Shown: positions 33,657 through 45,661, numbered from the stretch's first letter. The stretch: 64,000 nt of DNA from Xylogone sp. PMI_703 (GCA_021399445.1 JAJTUQ010000009.1:79501-143500), one strand, 5' to 3'. Numbers and translations: made by a program. Notes: generated from the sequence alone by a model not told the origin.

Positions 33657-34129
33657 TTCGATAAATCAAAGGAATGATGCTGTAGAATATTATTTCTACG
33701 ATGCTTTGGTATATTCTATGAAATCATTGGGATTGGAAAATAACAAGTCTCGCTGAAATGGGTGTCTAGTCTATCTTTGTGATTATTGCTAACCGTCAAA
33801 CACTCACTCCTTTGTGTAATGACACTAAAATCTGTTGTTACTCGAAAGTACCTTACGGATAATGACTTTCCACCATTCCAGGAACTTGGCACACTAAACT
33901 TATATCCGGGGTGCCTGACATAATATATTGCACGGAGAAGAGCTTTACCCAGATGCCTATTATTGTCTCAGTTAATCTTGGGCTAGGCGGAGCTAAAATG
34001 CCAAAATGTGAGCACCAGCGGAGCCTCGTTTTAAACTTGATATGTCGTAATATATCTTTGAAGAATAGTTAGTGAGTACTACGATAATAGCACGTGTAGC
34101 ATTCCCCTCGCTCTTCATCCTCAGATACC
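33657..34129. other. Divergent promoter region of the dehydroquinase/oxidoreductase pair
   Basis: About 470 bp of AT-rich sequence shared by two divergent genes. No regulator site is assigned. Confidence 0.5.
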
Positions 34130-35108
34130 ATGGCATCCACTTCTCACCGAGCCCATACCTATAGCAATCATAGGCGGTGGATTAATAGGCCCGCGGCACG
34201 CACAATCAGTAAAAAAGAACCCTCTCACAAAACTTGTCGCTCTGGTAGACCCGGCACCTCATGGCCAAAAGGCAGCAGTAGCCTTCTCAACAAGCTACTA
34301 CACCTCAATATCCTCCCTCATCAACTCTCCACATAAACCAGTTGCTGGAATAGTTTGCACCCCGAATCACACACATGTAGCACTCTCCAAAGAGTTGATT
34401 GACGCCGGAATTCACGTCTTGGTTGAGAAACCTGTGAGCACTGATATTACATCTGGGCTCTCATTAATAAAACATGCGAGAAAGAACAATATCCATCTCC
34501 TCGTCGGTCACCATCGCCGATTTAATCCTTACATTATACAAACCAAGAAGCTCATAGAGTTTAATATACTGGGGCGTATTGTTGCTATAAATGGTCTTTG
34601 GACATTGTACAAGCCAGACAGTTACTACCTCCCTCCGACAGAATGGAGACAATCTTCTACTGCGGGCGTGGTATACATAAACCTCGTCCATGACATCGAC
34701 CTGATGCACTACCTTTTCGGACGGATAACTCGCGTTCATGCGGAAGCCACATCAAAGACACGAGGGTATGAAGCGGATGAAGGTGCGGCCTTGATCTTTC
34801 GTTTCGAGTCTGGTGCTGTGGGAACGTTCCTTGTGTGTGATGCCACTCCATCACCGTTCAATTTCGAAGCCGGTACAGGAGAAAACCCTACCATACCCAA
34901 GGTTAGGAAGGACTTCTACAGGATTTTTGGAACGGATGGAAGTCTTAGTGTGCCAGATATGGCGGTTTATTCATATCGAGAAAGTACGGAAAAGAGCTGG
35001 ACTCAGAAGTTGGGTATGGAAGTAAAGGATGTGAATGAAGATATTGTGCCATTCGATGAACAAGTTACAAATTGGGCAGACCTAAATCCACTTACAAATC
35101 GCCGATAA
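34130..35108 (+). pseudogene. Gfo/Idh/MocA-family NAD(P)-dependent oxidoreductase, frameshifted start and transposon-truncated end
   Basis: The Rossmann part (about 34174-34390) reads IAIIGGGLIGPRHAQSV and VAGIVCTPNHTHVALSKEL. It continues with VLVEKPVSTD (the conserved EKP lysine), VGHHRRFNPY and INLVHDIDLMHYLFG (Asp/His pair), all in one frame. The only upstream ATG (34130) is out of that frame, implying an early frameshift or a missed start. The 3' end runs into the left inverted repeat of a MULE at 35074, so the final residues before the stop (NPLTNRR) are transposon-encoded. Native C-terminal residues are missing. Resembles QutH-like oxidoreductases near quinate genes, consistent with the divergent dehydroquinase; the assignment is inferred. 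Confidence 0.75.
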
Positions 35109-37725
35109 CCGGAGCCTATTCGGCAAACTTTGACCTATATAATTTGTTAGTAATCTAGATATGCGCTTAGACTGAGGAACACGGAATTGAGACATACAGG
35201 AGGCTTAGGGCACACTAATAATATACTGTAATTATTATAGATATGATTATATTTATTGACGACGAGTCTTTCAAGCATAATTTAATCGTTCTTACCGCTT
35301 TATTTAAGCTTCAAAATGGCATCCTCATACAGTATTACCCCCCCTGAAGGCTCCCAGCCACGCCCTGCCCCTCCTGAAGCATTATACTCTAATCTGGAAG
35401 CTTTACAAGCTTCAATTCAACCTTGGGGTCGTGCCAATGGTTATGCCTTTGTTAAACGTGATAGTAATAGCCATAAAGTAATCTTCACATGTGCTCGGTT
35501 CGGAAGTTATCAATCTAAAGGCAAAAAGAGCGAGGTTCACCCTTCCAAGAGGCGCAGAGGAAGCTCCAAGAAGTGCGATTGCAAGATGAAGATGGTTGCT
35601 ATGCTGGAAAGTGGCAATTGGAGGCTCAAAGTGCTAGAACCTACCCATAACCACACTGCCAATCTAGCTATAACTCATCCTCAGCATAGAGTAGGCGCTC
35701 TAAGCGCAGAGCAAAGAGCTGAAATTGTAGCTAATGCACGTGTTGGCATGAAAAATAGTCAGATTATTGACTCAATTACTCTCCAGCAACCGGAAACTCT
35801 CTTGAAGTCTAGTGATATAACCAATATCACACAGCAGGCAAGATTGAAGGATTTAGGTGGTAGGACCCCGATTCAGTGGTTATTGTATGTTATACTATCT
35901 TCCTTTGTATATTCTTTGCTAATAAATTAGGTGGAAACTTGAGCAAAGGGGCTCTTGTGAAGCATATACTACAAATGCGACTAATAACCTTGTTCGGTTG
36001 TTCTATATGGACCCTATTGCGATAACCATGTATCAACAAAACCCTGATATTCTCCTTATGGATTGTACTTATAAGACCAACCGATTCAACATGCCACTCT
36101 TTAATATATGTGCTATAACTGGTGGAAATAAAGTGCTACAAGTAGTGCTAGCATTCCTTTCGAATGAGACTGAAGAATCATACGATTGGGTCATGGGACG
36201 GCTTAAAGAAGTGATGAATAAATACAATATTCCAGAGCCACTTTCTATTGTAACTGATAGAGAATTGGCTCTCATGAAAAGTATAGATTCACACTTCCTT
36301 ACTTCCAACCACCTCCTTTGTAGATGGCACGTTAACATGAATGTGCTCTCTAAAACGAAGAGGTTCTTTCCACCCGCCTCCAAGGTGAATGGGGTGTGGA
36401 GAAGGCACTCTACCTTCCAGGAATTCATGAAAGTATGGGGTGTTGTCCTTGAATCTGAGACCGAGGAAGCCTATCAATCGAATCTCACCAAATTGCGCGC
36501 TTTCCCCCCTTTAGCTGTCGAATATACTGAAAAGACATGGTTAATTCCCTGGAAGGAGAAGTTAATAAGATATTAGATTAACCAGTACTGTCATTTCGGA
36601 GTAGTAATTACCTCTCCAATTGAAGAATGTTACAGTACTTTAAAGACATATCTACAACGTGGGAATAGAGATCTTAATGACGTATTCGATAGATTAGTCT
36701 TATTTTGGGCTACTCAGTAAAGAGGCATATCTATAGCTACAGCTCAAGAACAACTCCGAATCAAGCATCATATCAATATACCACTCTTTGCTACAGTAAT
36801 TAGTCAAGTTCATGACTATACACTTCAAAAGATCTTGATTGAACAAGCTAAAATACTTAAGAATGGTGCCATAACACCTGGTGAAGGCTGTGATTGTACA
36901 ATTCAGACTTCCATGGGCCTCCCTTGTTACCATATTATATAGAAACGTCAACAGGCCGGGGGTATGATCTTCTTAGAAGATATACATAGTCACTGGTATT
37001 ACGACAGGCAGCTTGAAAGTATCTCAGCTAATCACAACATTCAGGGGCCTGTATTGAACCCTCAAACTGTTCGGGGCAAAAGAAGGCCAAAGGGAGCTTT
37101 TGGTGGCAGCAAAAACTCCAATACAGCCATATCTAGCACAAGACGTTTACCTTCGGCCTTTGAGCTCCCAACTAGCTCAGCGCCTCCAATTATGGAGACC
37201 TCAGTTCCACGGATACGACCTGCAATACTAGAAACAGAGATTGAAGTGCCTGTTCAGCAAAAAGTGGTGCCAAACCGTCAGGTGGTGCCAAACCGCCAGC
37301 GATATACTACCAGGTTTGGCCGTGTGGCTACTAGAATTGGCCTTCAGAGAATCGATAATATTGGAGACACTTATGAACCAGGGACAGCACGTGAGAGAGG
37401 CTATCAACTGGGGATATCGTCAATATACCAAACAGATTCAATTGAAGAGACGGCTACGTTAGCTAACCTAGCAATCCAAAGCGATAAAAGTGTGGAAGTG
37501 GTAGAAGTAGAGTTGAACGAGGGAACCTAAGATTATATTGAAGTTATGATGTAATTAGAGTAGCTAAATTTGACATTGAACATTGTATTAGTGGGTTAAA
37601 TTATATAAATAAATTTCACCACTCAATCTCTTCGCACAGTACAAAATTGTATGGGAGCGCGAGGTGTTGTGGTGCCTGAGGTGTGTCCGGTTATCGGCGA
37701 TTTGCAAGTGGATTTAGGTCTGCCC
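35074..37725 (+). mobile_element. Mutator-like (MULE) DNA transposon, 2.65 kb
   Basis: Left (35074-35113) and right (37686-37725) ends are 40-bp inverted repeats starting GGGCAGACCTAAATCC and ending GATAACCGGA, with one mismatch. The element encodes a FAR1/MULE-type transposase. The expected 8-11-bp target duplication is not seen: left TTACAAATT, right TAAATTTAA. The right side adjoins a MITE-A terminus rather than the rest of the interrupted gene, so a deletion or rearrangement probably followed insertion. Confidence 0.8.
35316..37530 (+). pseudogene. MULE transposase with three in-frame stops
   Basis: Exon 1 (35316-35884) holds a FAR1-type WRKY/GCM1-like DNA-binding region with a Cys/His arrangement (FTCARFG, KKCDCKMKMV, THNHTANL). 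Intron 35885-35930 (46 bp) splices to WKLEQRGS. The DDE core follows: LLMDCTYKTNRF, SIVTDRELALM and later EECYSTLKTY. A SWIM zinc finger (CDCTIQTSMGLPCYH) and a basic Pro-rich tail complete it. In-frame TAG 36574-36576, TAA 36718-36720 and TAG 36940-36942 interrupt one single frame, each explicable by a C-to-T or G-to-A change at Trp or Gln codons. No other breaks are seen, so it died fairly recently. Confidence 0.85.
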
Positions 37726-37970
37726 TAAATTTAAGGTGGTCGGTCAGACCGGGTGGTCGGTGAGACCGGGAATTACGTTACGTCATACGCACTAACGTAA
37801 TTACAGGCAACCGCCAAGAGAGCTAAGGCGGCCCGATCGCCGAACCATGGGAAAATTCTAAATCCCGGTCATGTGAGCCACCCGACCATGTGAGCCACTA
37901 GATTTTACCGCAAAATTGAGCAAAATCACCTTACGGAGATTTTAGCAACCACAATTTCTAATATTATATT
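37726..37970. repeat. Composite of MITE-A and family B termini
   Basis: 37724-37789 matches the MITE-A right TIR (CCCTAAAT..GAGACCGGGAATTACGTTA) with substitutions. 37804-37850 matches the family B end (CCGCCAAGAGAGC..GCGGCCCGATCGCCGAACC). GCAAAATTGAGCAAAATC near 37910-37928 again resembles the MITE-A interior. This is a nest of old element ends with no coding. Confidence 0.55.
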
Positions 37971-38119
37971 ATACATTATACTCAATAAAGTCATTTAAAT
38001 ATTAAAAACTGGTTTTCTATCTCTTTTACTTGTTTGTAATATTCGTAATACTAGAAAGTATGATTCTGGACTTGAAAACTACTACTAATGTATTACATAA
38101 TATGAACTATTCATGCTGA

Positions 38120-38575
38120 GAATATCAAAACCTAGTCGAATATAAAAAGTTGCTGTACCTGAGCCGAGTTACAATCCCCGAGATCAAGGAAGGAAATGCT
38201 GGTACAGTGCGCAAACGTGTGAACGAAGCCCTTAAGGATAAAGGTATTACATGCTTAAGAGTCAACTCTAAAGGAAATGGTCACTATCGGCTTCTCTTCC
38301 GAGACGAGGATGTCGATGAGGTACGAAGGGATAATGTTTGGCTGAAGACATACTTCGATAGAGGAACGTTATATTAAGAACAATGGTATCTAATGAAGGT
38401 TGACAGGGTACATCATACAGTATCAACAGACGAGATGGGCCGTACACTCTTCGGTCAAATGAATAAGGTCAAGGTTCATAAGATGCGGTGGCTAAGAAAC
38501 GTGTCGGTGGATAAGGAATAAGCAATCGTGTTTAGCCCCGTTGATGGTCCGACTTCTCAATTTGCCAATGAAGAA
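38120..38575 (+). pseudogene. ORF1 fragment of a Tad-like non-LTR retrotransposon
   Basis: The frame at 38150-38377 reads VRKRVNEALKDKGITCL, then GHYRLLFRDEDVDEVRRDN and WLKTYFDRGTLY. A stop is followed by EQWYLMKVDRVHHT and MRWLRNVSVDKE, then another stop. This succession matches the ORF1 of fungal Tad-clade LINEs, where an EQWYPIKVDRVH-like motif is typical. Reverse transcriptase is absent. Two stops and missing ends make it a relic. Confidence 0.6.
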
Positions 38576-39701
38576 CAAGGTCTGACCCCCAACCACTATT
38601 GTACTGCCCACTTGCTCGCTCTGATTGCTTCAATTCGTTACCTGGAATCTCGAACAGGGCAATGAACACTGGTTCCGTAATGGGTCATGTCAGACGAAGC
38701 GGTAACTTACGAATACTATACAATAATAGTGTCGCTATTTTCAGACAACCTCTTTCTGAACGGCGCAGCAACTTGCTCTTGTGGGATGGATCTACTCAGC
38801 TCTGACGCTGACTATACTAATCAAAGAGCCTTATGCTTTTGCTTCTGCTTCTCGGTAAAGTAATATGACCAATGCTCCGCTCTTCCCCGCGACAAATCAA
38901 TCCAAGCTGTGTCTGGCTCATCTGGCAGACAAGGGTCGGCATATGCCTGAACAAGGACGGCTCTGCAGTGTCATGACCTAGCCCAATCCTTTCTTGTTTT
39001 TCTGTGTTTTGCTCTCTGTCGTATCCTCTTGCGCTCAATATACTTGTCATAGAACATTAACCTGGGATACTTCGCCAGTAAATGTTACTACGGTTAATCT
39101 ATTAGGGATTCCTGCAAAGCTCCATGTCTTCGGTGCTACACGTGCACTCTCGTTCCTGTTGTGCCAAAATTATGGCTAAGAGAGTAGCGTTTTTACAGCA
39201 ATTGCCCGGCTCTTTAAAAACTAATTTGGCAGCGAGGTCCGTGTACACAGCGGCGTCCCGTGTAGGATAGTATTGACCTCGGCGCTTGACCGCCACGCGC
39301 CAGTGTTCCAGAACAGCATAAGCTCACCAGTAGATTTGGCTGCCATAATGTCTCGTGGCGCGTCTTGTATCAGGTAATAGGGAGTCATGGACAAGGTTAC
39401 TTGCGCTTTCGGGCATTGTCTCCCGCCGTATGAAGGCCCTGAAGGTCTGCCATGACACTTTTTCCAATCTTACTGCAGGGTGCAGACTAGCTGATATCGG
39501 TCCGCCTATTCTACGTTAAAATGGGTCTCTTATATAACATACGCGAAGATACCCTCCTTTATTGCATCTCAGCCTTTGCTCGTTCCCTTCGTTCCTTCGT
39601 TCCGGCAGCCCTTAAGGTCTTGAGGCTGTAGCAGTATCAACGTTGCGTCCTGACCCTACCAATAAACTAATCAAGCGAGAAACCTTACATTCACCTATGA
39701 G
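38576..39701. other. Intergenic upstream of the regulator, no gene recognised
   Basis: Several short frames show no domain. GTTCCTTCGTTCC-type short repeats lie near 39580-39603. The 3' part presumably holds the promoter of the regulator starting at 39702. Confidence 0.45.
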
Positions 39702-41019
39702 ATGTTACGCCAAAAAGTCCCTCATAGAAAAGTCAGGACCGGCTGTGCCCAGTGCAAGAAACGCCACATTAAGGTACGTCGTAAAACCCTCATTGTAGCA
39801 GCCCGAACCAAACCGTCTTTCCCAGTTTTCTCTCGTATGCTGCACTGTACGTACGGTCACTAATAGACGGATCTAGTGCGACGAATCACGTCCAGCTTGC
39901 CGCAACTGTGTTAGGCTACCATCAGAATGCAGCTTTTCCAGCTCAGAAAGCTTGGAGAAGACCCTCAGCCTGCTAGCCTCCAGCGCCCTCTCCCCTGACT
40001 CGTTTCTAATTTCCATTAGCTCTGGCGTTTCTTTCACTTTTCGCGACTTTGAGCTTATGCACCAATGGACTTCTAGCACAGGCGAGTCTCTTGCTAGCAG
40101 TGCTACCATGCAGTATGCGATGAAGGAGGTGGTTCCTCGACTCGCAATAACGCAGATATATTTGATGTACGCATTCTACTCTCAGCCGGTACTTGTGCTG
40201 ATCGTCTCAACACTACAGACTAACGTTGGCAGGCACTCACTTATGGCGATATCCGCTCTTCACATTGCATACTTAAGGCCCTCAGAAGCGTATGCGTATC
40301 AACTTCTGGCTGCACATCATCAAAACCGGGCATTACCTCTCATACGCACGGCTATCACGTGCATTAACGAAGAAAACTGCCATGCGCTCTATGCATGCGG
40401 GCACCTAGTCTTGAACTACGCATTTGCCACCCCTGATTCAAAGTTAGTATTCTCCGATGAGTTAGGGGTGGTTTCTGAGTGGGTGACCCTCGTACGAGGG
40501 TCCTTCACTGTGAGTGAGTTCGCAATGAATTGGCTGTCCAATGGCCCATTTAGTTCTAGTCTTGAAAAACCAGTTGTGCTCAAGGCGGACCTGAGTCTGA
40601 ATCCAGAAGATTTCCGCTTTGCTCCACTGGTTTCCTTATTGAAGATGAATGATGGAGAGGATATGGAACATTGTCGTGAAGCACTAGATATCCTACGCAA
40701 ATTATCAGCAATGGCCATTTCACCTAATCCGCCCGTCACAGTGAAAACTATAGTATATACCTGGCCGTATAAGATCTCTCGGAGATACATCGAACTCGTC
40801 AGTCAACGGATACCTGAGGCTCTGCTGGTATTGGCACATTATTGTCTCCTGATGAAGAAAATCGAAGACTTCTGGTATATGAAAGGATGCGCCGCGAGGA
40901 TCTTGCATCAGTGTCAAAAAGACCTAAGTCCTGAATGGTGGTCTCTCCTCGATTGGCCAGTATCTGTGATCTCCACAAAAGAATCAAACGATATGTCTTC
41001 GATTGAGTCAACACCTTAG
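39702..41019 (+). CDS. Zn2Cys6 transcription factor (Upc2/sterol-regulator-like group)
   Basis: Exons 39702-39773, 39877-40166 and 40233-41019 with introns of 103 and 66 bp (CTAAT and CTAAC branch sites) give 382 residues without stops. The zinc cluster is split by intron 1: CAQCKKRHIK joins CDESRPACRNC and ends in SEC. It is followed by FELMHQWTSSTGESLA, MHSLMAISALHIAYL and a long helical domain with LPLIRTAITCINEENCHALYACGHL. This pattern matches the short Zn2Cys6 factors of the sterol uptake control type, common in Pezizomycotina. Its targets are unknown; the neighbouring GH3 remnant and LINE give no hint. It is the only intact Zn2Cys6 gene in the window. Confidence 0.85.
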
Positions 41020-41379
41020 CATAACGTAAATCCCACTCGGTCAGCGCATCTCAATGTCACGACCCCACCTGGAGGCCTCAGGTATCGATGCCAGAAACCC
41101 AAGGCCAAAGAGCCGTCTTGTAATTTACTGTTACAAATGAGAGAGATCAAGGTCGATGCATACTGGGATTTTGCATGCTACTGTTCATCCAATCGCACAC
41201 CCAATCTCTCAACCTAAAATCGGTTTTGTTGTCGCCAAACACGGCCCGACGCGAAACACACTTCGTCTCCGACATGTCGGGTCGCGATTGAGGTTGACCT
41301 TATGCCTCAATTGAGCTAGCGCACCCGTACCCTCAGTGAAAAAGCCCGGCAAAATCTGGATCAACTCGAGAGTATAACT
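41020..41379. other. Spacer, no gene recognised
   Basis: Short tract between the regulator and the GH3 remnant. TGTCACGACCCCACC at 41054 resembles a fungal gypsy LTR start, but no end was found. Confidence 0.35.
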
Positions 41380-42309
41380 GTGACAGCAACGAAGACCTCC
41401 AGACGCGTTCCAAGGACGACAAATGGACAAATAGAGGGCTGGCCAGGAAACCAACTTGATCTGATCACAAGATTATCGAAGCTCTCCAAGCCCATGGTCG
41501 TGGTCCAATTCGGTGGCGGACAGCTCGATGACAGCGAAATTCTGGAGAATAGAGGAATCCAGGCTTTGATCTGGGCAGGATATCCTAGTCAAAGCGGCGG
41601 GACAGCTCTGCTCGACATCCTTCTTGGGAAAAGATCAGTTGCTGGTAGACTACCCGTCACACAGTATCCGGCCAGCTATGCTGATCAAGTAAGCATCTTC
41701 GACATAAACCTTCGCCCCGATTCGAAGGGCTCATATCCTGGACGTACATACAAATGGTATACTGGAAAACCTGTGATCCCATTCGGGTACGGGCTTCATT
41801 ATACGGAATTCGACTTTGAATGGGAGAAGACCTTGGACCATGAGTACAACATTCAGCAGCTTATTGCTTCCTGCAAGAAAATGTCTGCTGGCCCAATCAA
41901 CGACAACACCCCCTTTGCCACTATCAAAGCTCGGGTCAAAAATGTTAGCCACGAAACTTCCGATTATGTTGGCTTGTTATTCATTTCTAGCCACAATGCA
42001 GGCCCGACTCCGCGACCAAATAAATCTCTAGTGTCCTACATGCGCCTCCACAATATTACCACCAAGAGTCACCAAGTATTAGATCTGCCTCTCACGCTTG
42101 GCTCATTGGCTAGAGCCGACGAGAACGGAAACCTTGTCATTTTTCCGGGTGAATACAAAGTTGAACTGGATATATTCGGAAGCTTGACGTTCGAATTTGG
42201 GTTACATGGGAATCCAGTGGTAATCGATACACTCCCTGTGCCTGATACACACTATAGTTTTACCGTGCCAGTCCATATAGAGCCAGCGTCCACTGAGTCA
42301 CATTCATAA
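41380..42309 (+). pseudogene. C-terminal part of a GH3 beta-xylosidase/beta-glucosidase
   Basis: The frame lacks the N-terminal TIM barrel that carries the nucleophile. It starts inside the second domain (GWPGNQLDLITRLSKL, VVVQFGGGQLDD, LIWAGYPSQSGGTALLDILL), continues with VAGRLPVTQYPASYADQV and FGYGLHYTEFDFEW, and ends with a fibronectin III-like domain (GEYKVELDIFGSLTFEFG). These are typical of secreted fungal beta-xylosidases. No good ATG begins the frame; the apparent start is a GTG. The remaining 309 codons are undamaged, so the 5' loss looks recent. Confidence 0.85.
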
Positions 42310-43652
42310 TTTAACTAAGATTCATCTATAGGTTAATATCACGGTGTATTTCTCCAATGTTAGTCCACTAAGCAGGTTTTGAAAAGGTAATGCGGGGTAT
42401 GGTCAACAAAGAAAGGAAATAAATAACAAAAATTACAGTCCGAGCACACTAATATTGCCAAAGTATGATCGATTCTTTTAGCTAACAATTCCATGAGTTT
42501 GCTCTATTCCAGTATATGTGGGTTGTACTACAAAATGGTAAAAGCTAGCATTTTGTGACCATGAGATTTTTAATTAAGTAGCCATAATTATTCCCCAGTA
42601 CCAATTCCGTCCGAACTAGGACACGATTTCCCATTCTTGGTTGTACATGATTAAGAAGCCGTCGGAACACCCGGGATTCATATCGTGGTCTATGAGTCTG
42701 GCACGGGTGGATGTGAAAGACACGGTGAATGCTATTGTCCTATACCAAGCTTAGAGAATTTTGATCTTATACCGTGATAATACGAAAACGGAAAATATAT
42801 ATCAATGTCTCAATTGCTGGGTATGTTTGTTCTTAGCTTAACATCTTGGTGTCACCGTGGTGAGACATAGTCACATTGGTGTAATGATGGTTTTCTAGAT
42901 AAATATGTATATAGGCCGATCTCGCACACAGGTTCCAATCTGTTGTAATGCAGAATACACCTTGTATTTAGCCCCTTCTCCTCATGCTCCTCATCTCTGG
43001 GACGAGCACATGTTAAAAAGACCTCCGATAGTAAACGGTTCCGGCCAACTACGGCTCAGATGGGTAATAACAGGGTTTATTTGGAAAAAAGCATTCACTA
43101 TACTCATGAATCTAGTCATGAACACCGGATAATACAGCGGAGAAAAGCCAGATGGCGGATTTTAATATCATAAAACTAGCTATGTATAATATCGTGAAAG
43201 TATATGTGCACGAGAATACAATGTGTTCTGAAGCTCAAGTATAGAATGATTTGTATATATAAGTACACAGGAACAAATAGGTAAGCGGAAGAACTGCCAG
43301 GATTTCAAGCCAATGATTACTTTCTAGGAACCATTGCAAACCAACCAGCCGTAGAAGATACCAGTCGGCATTCTCCCTAACCTAAACAATTTAAACGGTT
43401 AGCAAGAATCCCCCGCTTCAACTAGACTCAAAGTTGAATATTCATTGGCTCATGACTAGGTGGCTGGCTTGCCCCACACTGTAAGCAGAGTGCGAGAAAG
43501 TCACGGCTAATTTCATCACAGGATTGATAAGACACAACCCTGACTAGTTTACGAAAAGAAAAACACTAATTGGTATCCAGCCACTGAACAACTCTAGCTA
43601 TCTATCTATACGTATTGGTACCTTTTTCGATTATTAATTATTCTCTACATCG
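42310..43652. other. Intergenic, no gene recognised
   Basis: AT-rich. A 75-codon frame at 42905-43132 has no recognised motif. The region ends at the left TIR of MITE-A. Confidence 0.45.
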
Positions 43653-44086
43653 TAACGTAATTCCCGGTCTCACCGGCCACCTGGTCTGGCCGGCCACTTG
43701 GATTTAGGGCAAAATTGAGCAAAATCGTCCCCTAGCAATATCAACAACTCCACTGTCGCACAAGATATACTTTTGGTATATAGCTAATTAAGTCGATCTA
43801 ACTATAAATATATTCTTCTTTCTTTTCTTACATATCCTGAATACCATTAGACGTGATTTCAGGCCGCAAAACCATGCAGATATGCTAGTATTATATAATT
43901 GATTAATACTAATTATCTTAGAATCAGTATACATACTTAATAGCAAGTATATAGTTAAATAAAATTGCCTTTATTGTATGTAGTAATGTAGTTGTTGATA
44001 TTGCTAGGGGACGATTTTGCTCAATTTTGCCCTAAATCCAAGTGGCCGGCCAGACCAGGTGGCCGGTGAGACCGGGAATTACGTTA
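43653..44086. mobile_element. MITE-A, complete copy with perfect 95-bp inverted repeats
   Basis: Both ends (43655-43749 and 43990-44084) are exact inverted repeats of 95 bp, beginning ACGTAATTCCCGGTCTC. TA lies at each outer edge, as expected for a Tc1/mariner-type target duplication. The AT-rich centre (about 240 bp) is non-coding. Parts of the family recur at 1-121, 16015-16040 and 37724-37789. Perfect arms suggest recent amplification. Confidence 0.85.
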
Positions 44087-44427
44087 AATGGGTTACTGTA
44101 TCCGGTAACCGCGTCATGGAAGTATCGATGCGAGAGGCTTGCGACCCTTGTCGTATGTCATTTAACCATGTTTCTTTAATTCAAGTTTAGCTTGTATCGT
44201 AAATCTGTTAGCCGTGAGATTTATCTACCGATTTTGCTTGTTTAACAGCTCGGTTCTTGGCAAGATGGGCTTAATAGCTCTACTATTCAATTGGGGCGGG
44301 GCGGTCTAAAATACATGGAGATAAAATAGTATTCCAATAAAATATGAAATATAAATACAGGCCCGAAAATCAGCTTGCCATCTCCTTCAAGTTCATCAAT
44401 TGCTAGTTGGGACTAAGCTGCTTCACA
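44087..44427. promoter_or_regulatory. Upstream region of the BNR/GH93-like gene
   Basis: No coding frame. AAATATAAATACAG near 44346-44359 is TATA-like and lies about 70-80 bp before the start codon. Only weak positional support. Confidence 0.35.
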
Positions 44428-45661
44428 ATGCTTCTTGAATCATGCTTGTTCTCTTTACTCGCGGTCACATCGGTGGCGAGCCCAGTGCGAGGCCCACAGC
44501 CCTGGGGACTTTTCAACCAAAATGTTATCTATCAGCCTCCAGTGGGACAGAATATCGAGTATCCTCGTTATGTCCAGCTTCAAGATGGCACTTTACTCGC
44601 TACTGCAACACTCTCGGGATTTAATCCACAGTTCTTTCCTGTCTTTCAGAGCAAAGATGGAGGAGCTTCATGGAAGTGGATTTCAAATATTACCGATCAA
44701 GTCAACGGTTGGGGTCTCCAGGCTCAACCAGCTCTAGTTGAGCTAACTGAGTCTTTGGGGGGATACGCCAAGGGAACTATTCTGGCCTCTGGAAATAGCG
44801 AGAAAAGAGGTACTGGTGGTGGTACTCGTATTGATCTTTATGCTAGTAAAGACAAAGCTCGATCTTGGGAGTTTGTCAGCCATATTGCAATGGGCGGGCC
44901 TCCCAACACCACCAATGGTGCCACTCCAGTCTGGGAGCCGTATCTCATGTAAGTATTATTCCGTTTACTAACTTTACAGTCACTAATCTTTCTGTAGGCT
45001 CTATGATCACCAATTGGTGGCTTATTACTCTGACCAGCGTGATCCTCTCCACGGCCAAAAACTTAGTCACCAAACCAGCAAAAACTTGAAGCATTGGGGA
45101 CCCGTTGTCAATGATGTCGCATACGCTAATTATACTGTTCGCCCTGGTATGACTATTGTTACCTATATTCCACCTGTCAAAAAATGGATCCTGGTTCACG
45201 AATTTCCTGGGGGTATTAGTCTCGGCGGTGCACAATACCCTATACATTACCGTATGGCTGACAGTCCTCTCGAATTTGATACCGGTGAGGCAAATCCTGT
45301 TGTACCCCAGAATAATATCACTCAGCAACCCAGCTCATCTCCATACGTTGTATGGACACCGGTGGGTGGGGAGTATGGTACCATCATTGTATCAGATGCA
45401 GATCACTCATCCTTGTTCTATAACCAGCGGGGTGGCGATGTGAATGCCTGGTTCGGAGTGACGTCTCCACAACCTGCAGCATATAGTCGGGCGCTACATA
45501 TCTTCTCGGAAAATCCAGACCATCTTATGATTCTCGGAGCTGCTCAATTTTCAAGGGTGGATCCACCAGGAGTTATCAGACCCTTCAGCTTGAGTGTTGT
45601 TAGTGTAACTGACCTCGTAGCTGGCAAGTACCCACCAGGTGGACCAGACAAAATTGAATAA
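44428..45661 (+). CDS. Secreted BNR-repeat (sialidase-fold) glycoside hydrolase, GH93-like
   Basis: Exons 44428-44948 and 44998-45661 join across a 49-bp intron (GTAAGT..TGTAG) to 394 residues. A signal peptide covers about residues 1-18 (MLLESCLFSLLAVTSVAS). BNR-type motifs SKDGGASWKW and SKDKARSWEF mark propeller blades, and WEPYLMLYDHQLVAYYSDQRDP is a probable active-site blade. Size and motifs resemble GH93 exo-arabinanases, which cut terminal arabinobiose from plant-wall arabinan outside the cell. A plain sialidase or uncharacterised BNR protein is possible. The ATG at 44428 was chosen because it starts the signal peptide. Confidence 0.8.

Noticed and set aside
41054..41070. Gypsy LTR start (TGTCACGACCCC)
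   Set aside because: No matching end, target duplication or second copy found, so not called as an element.
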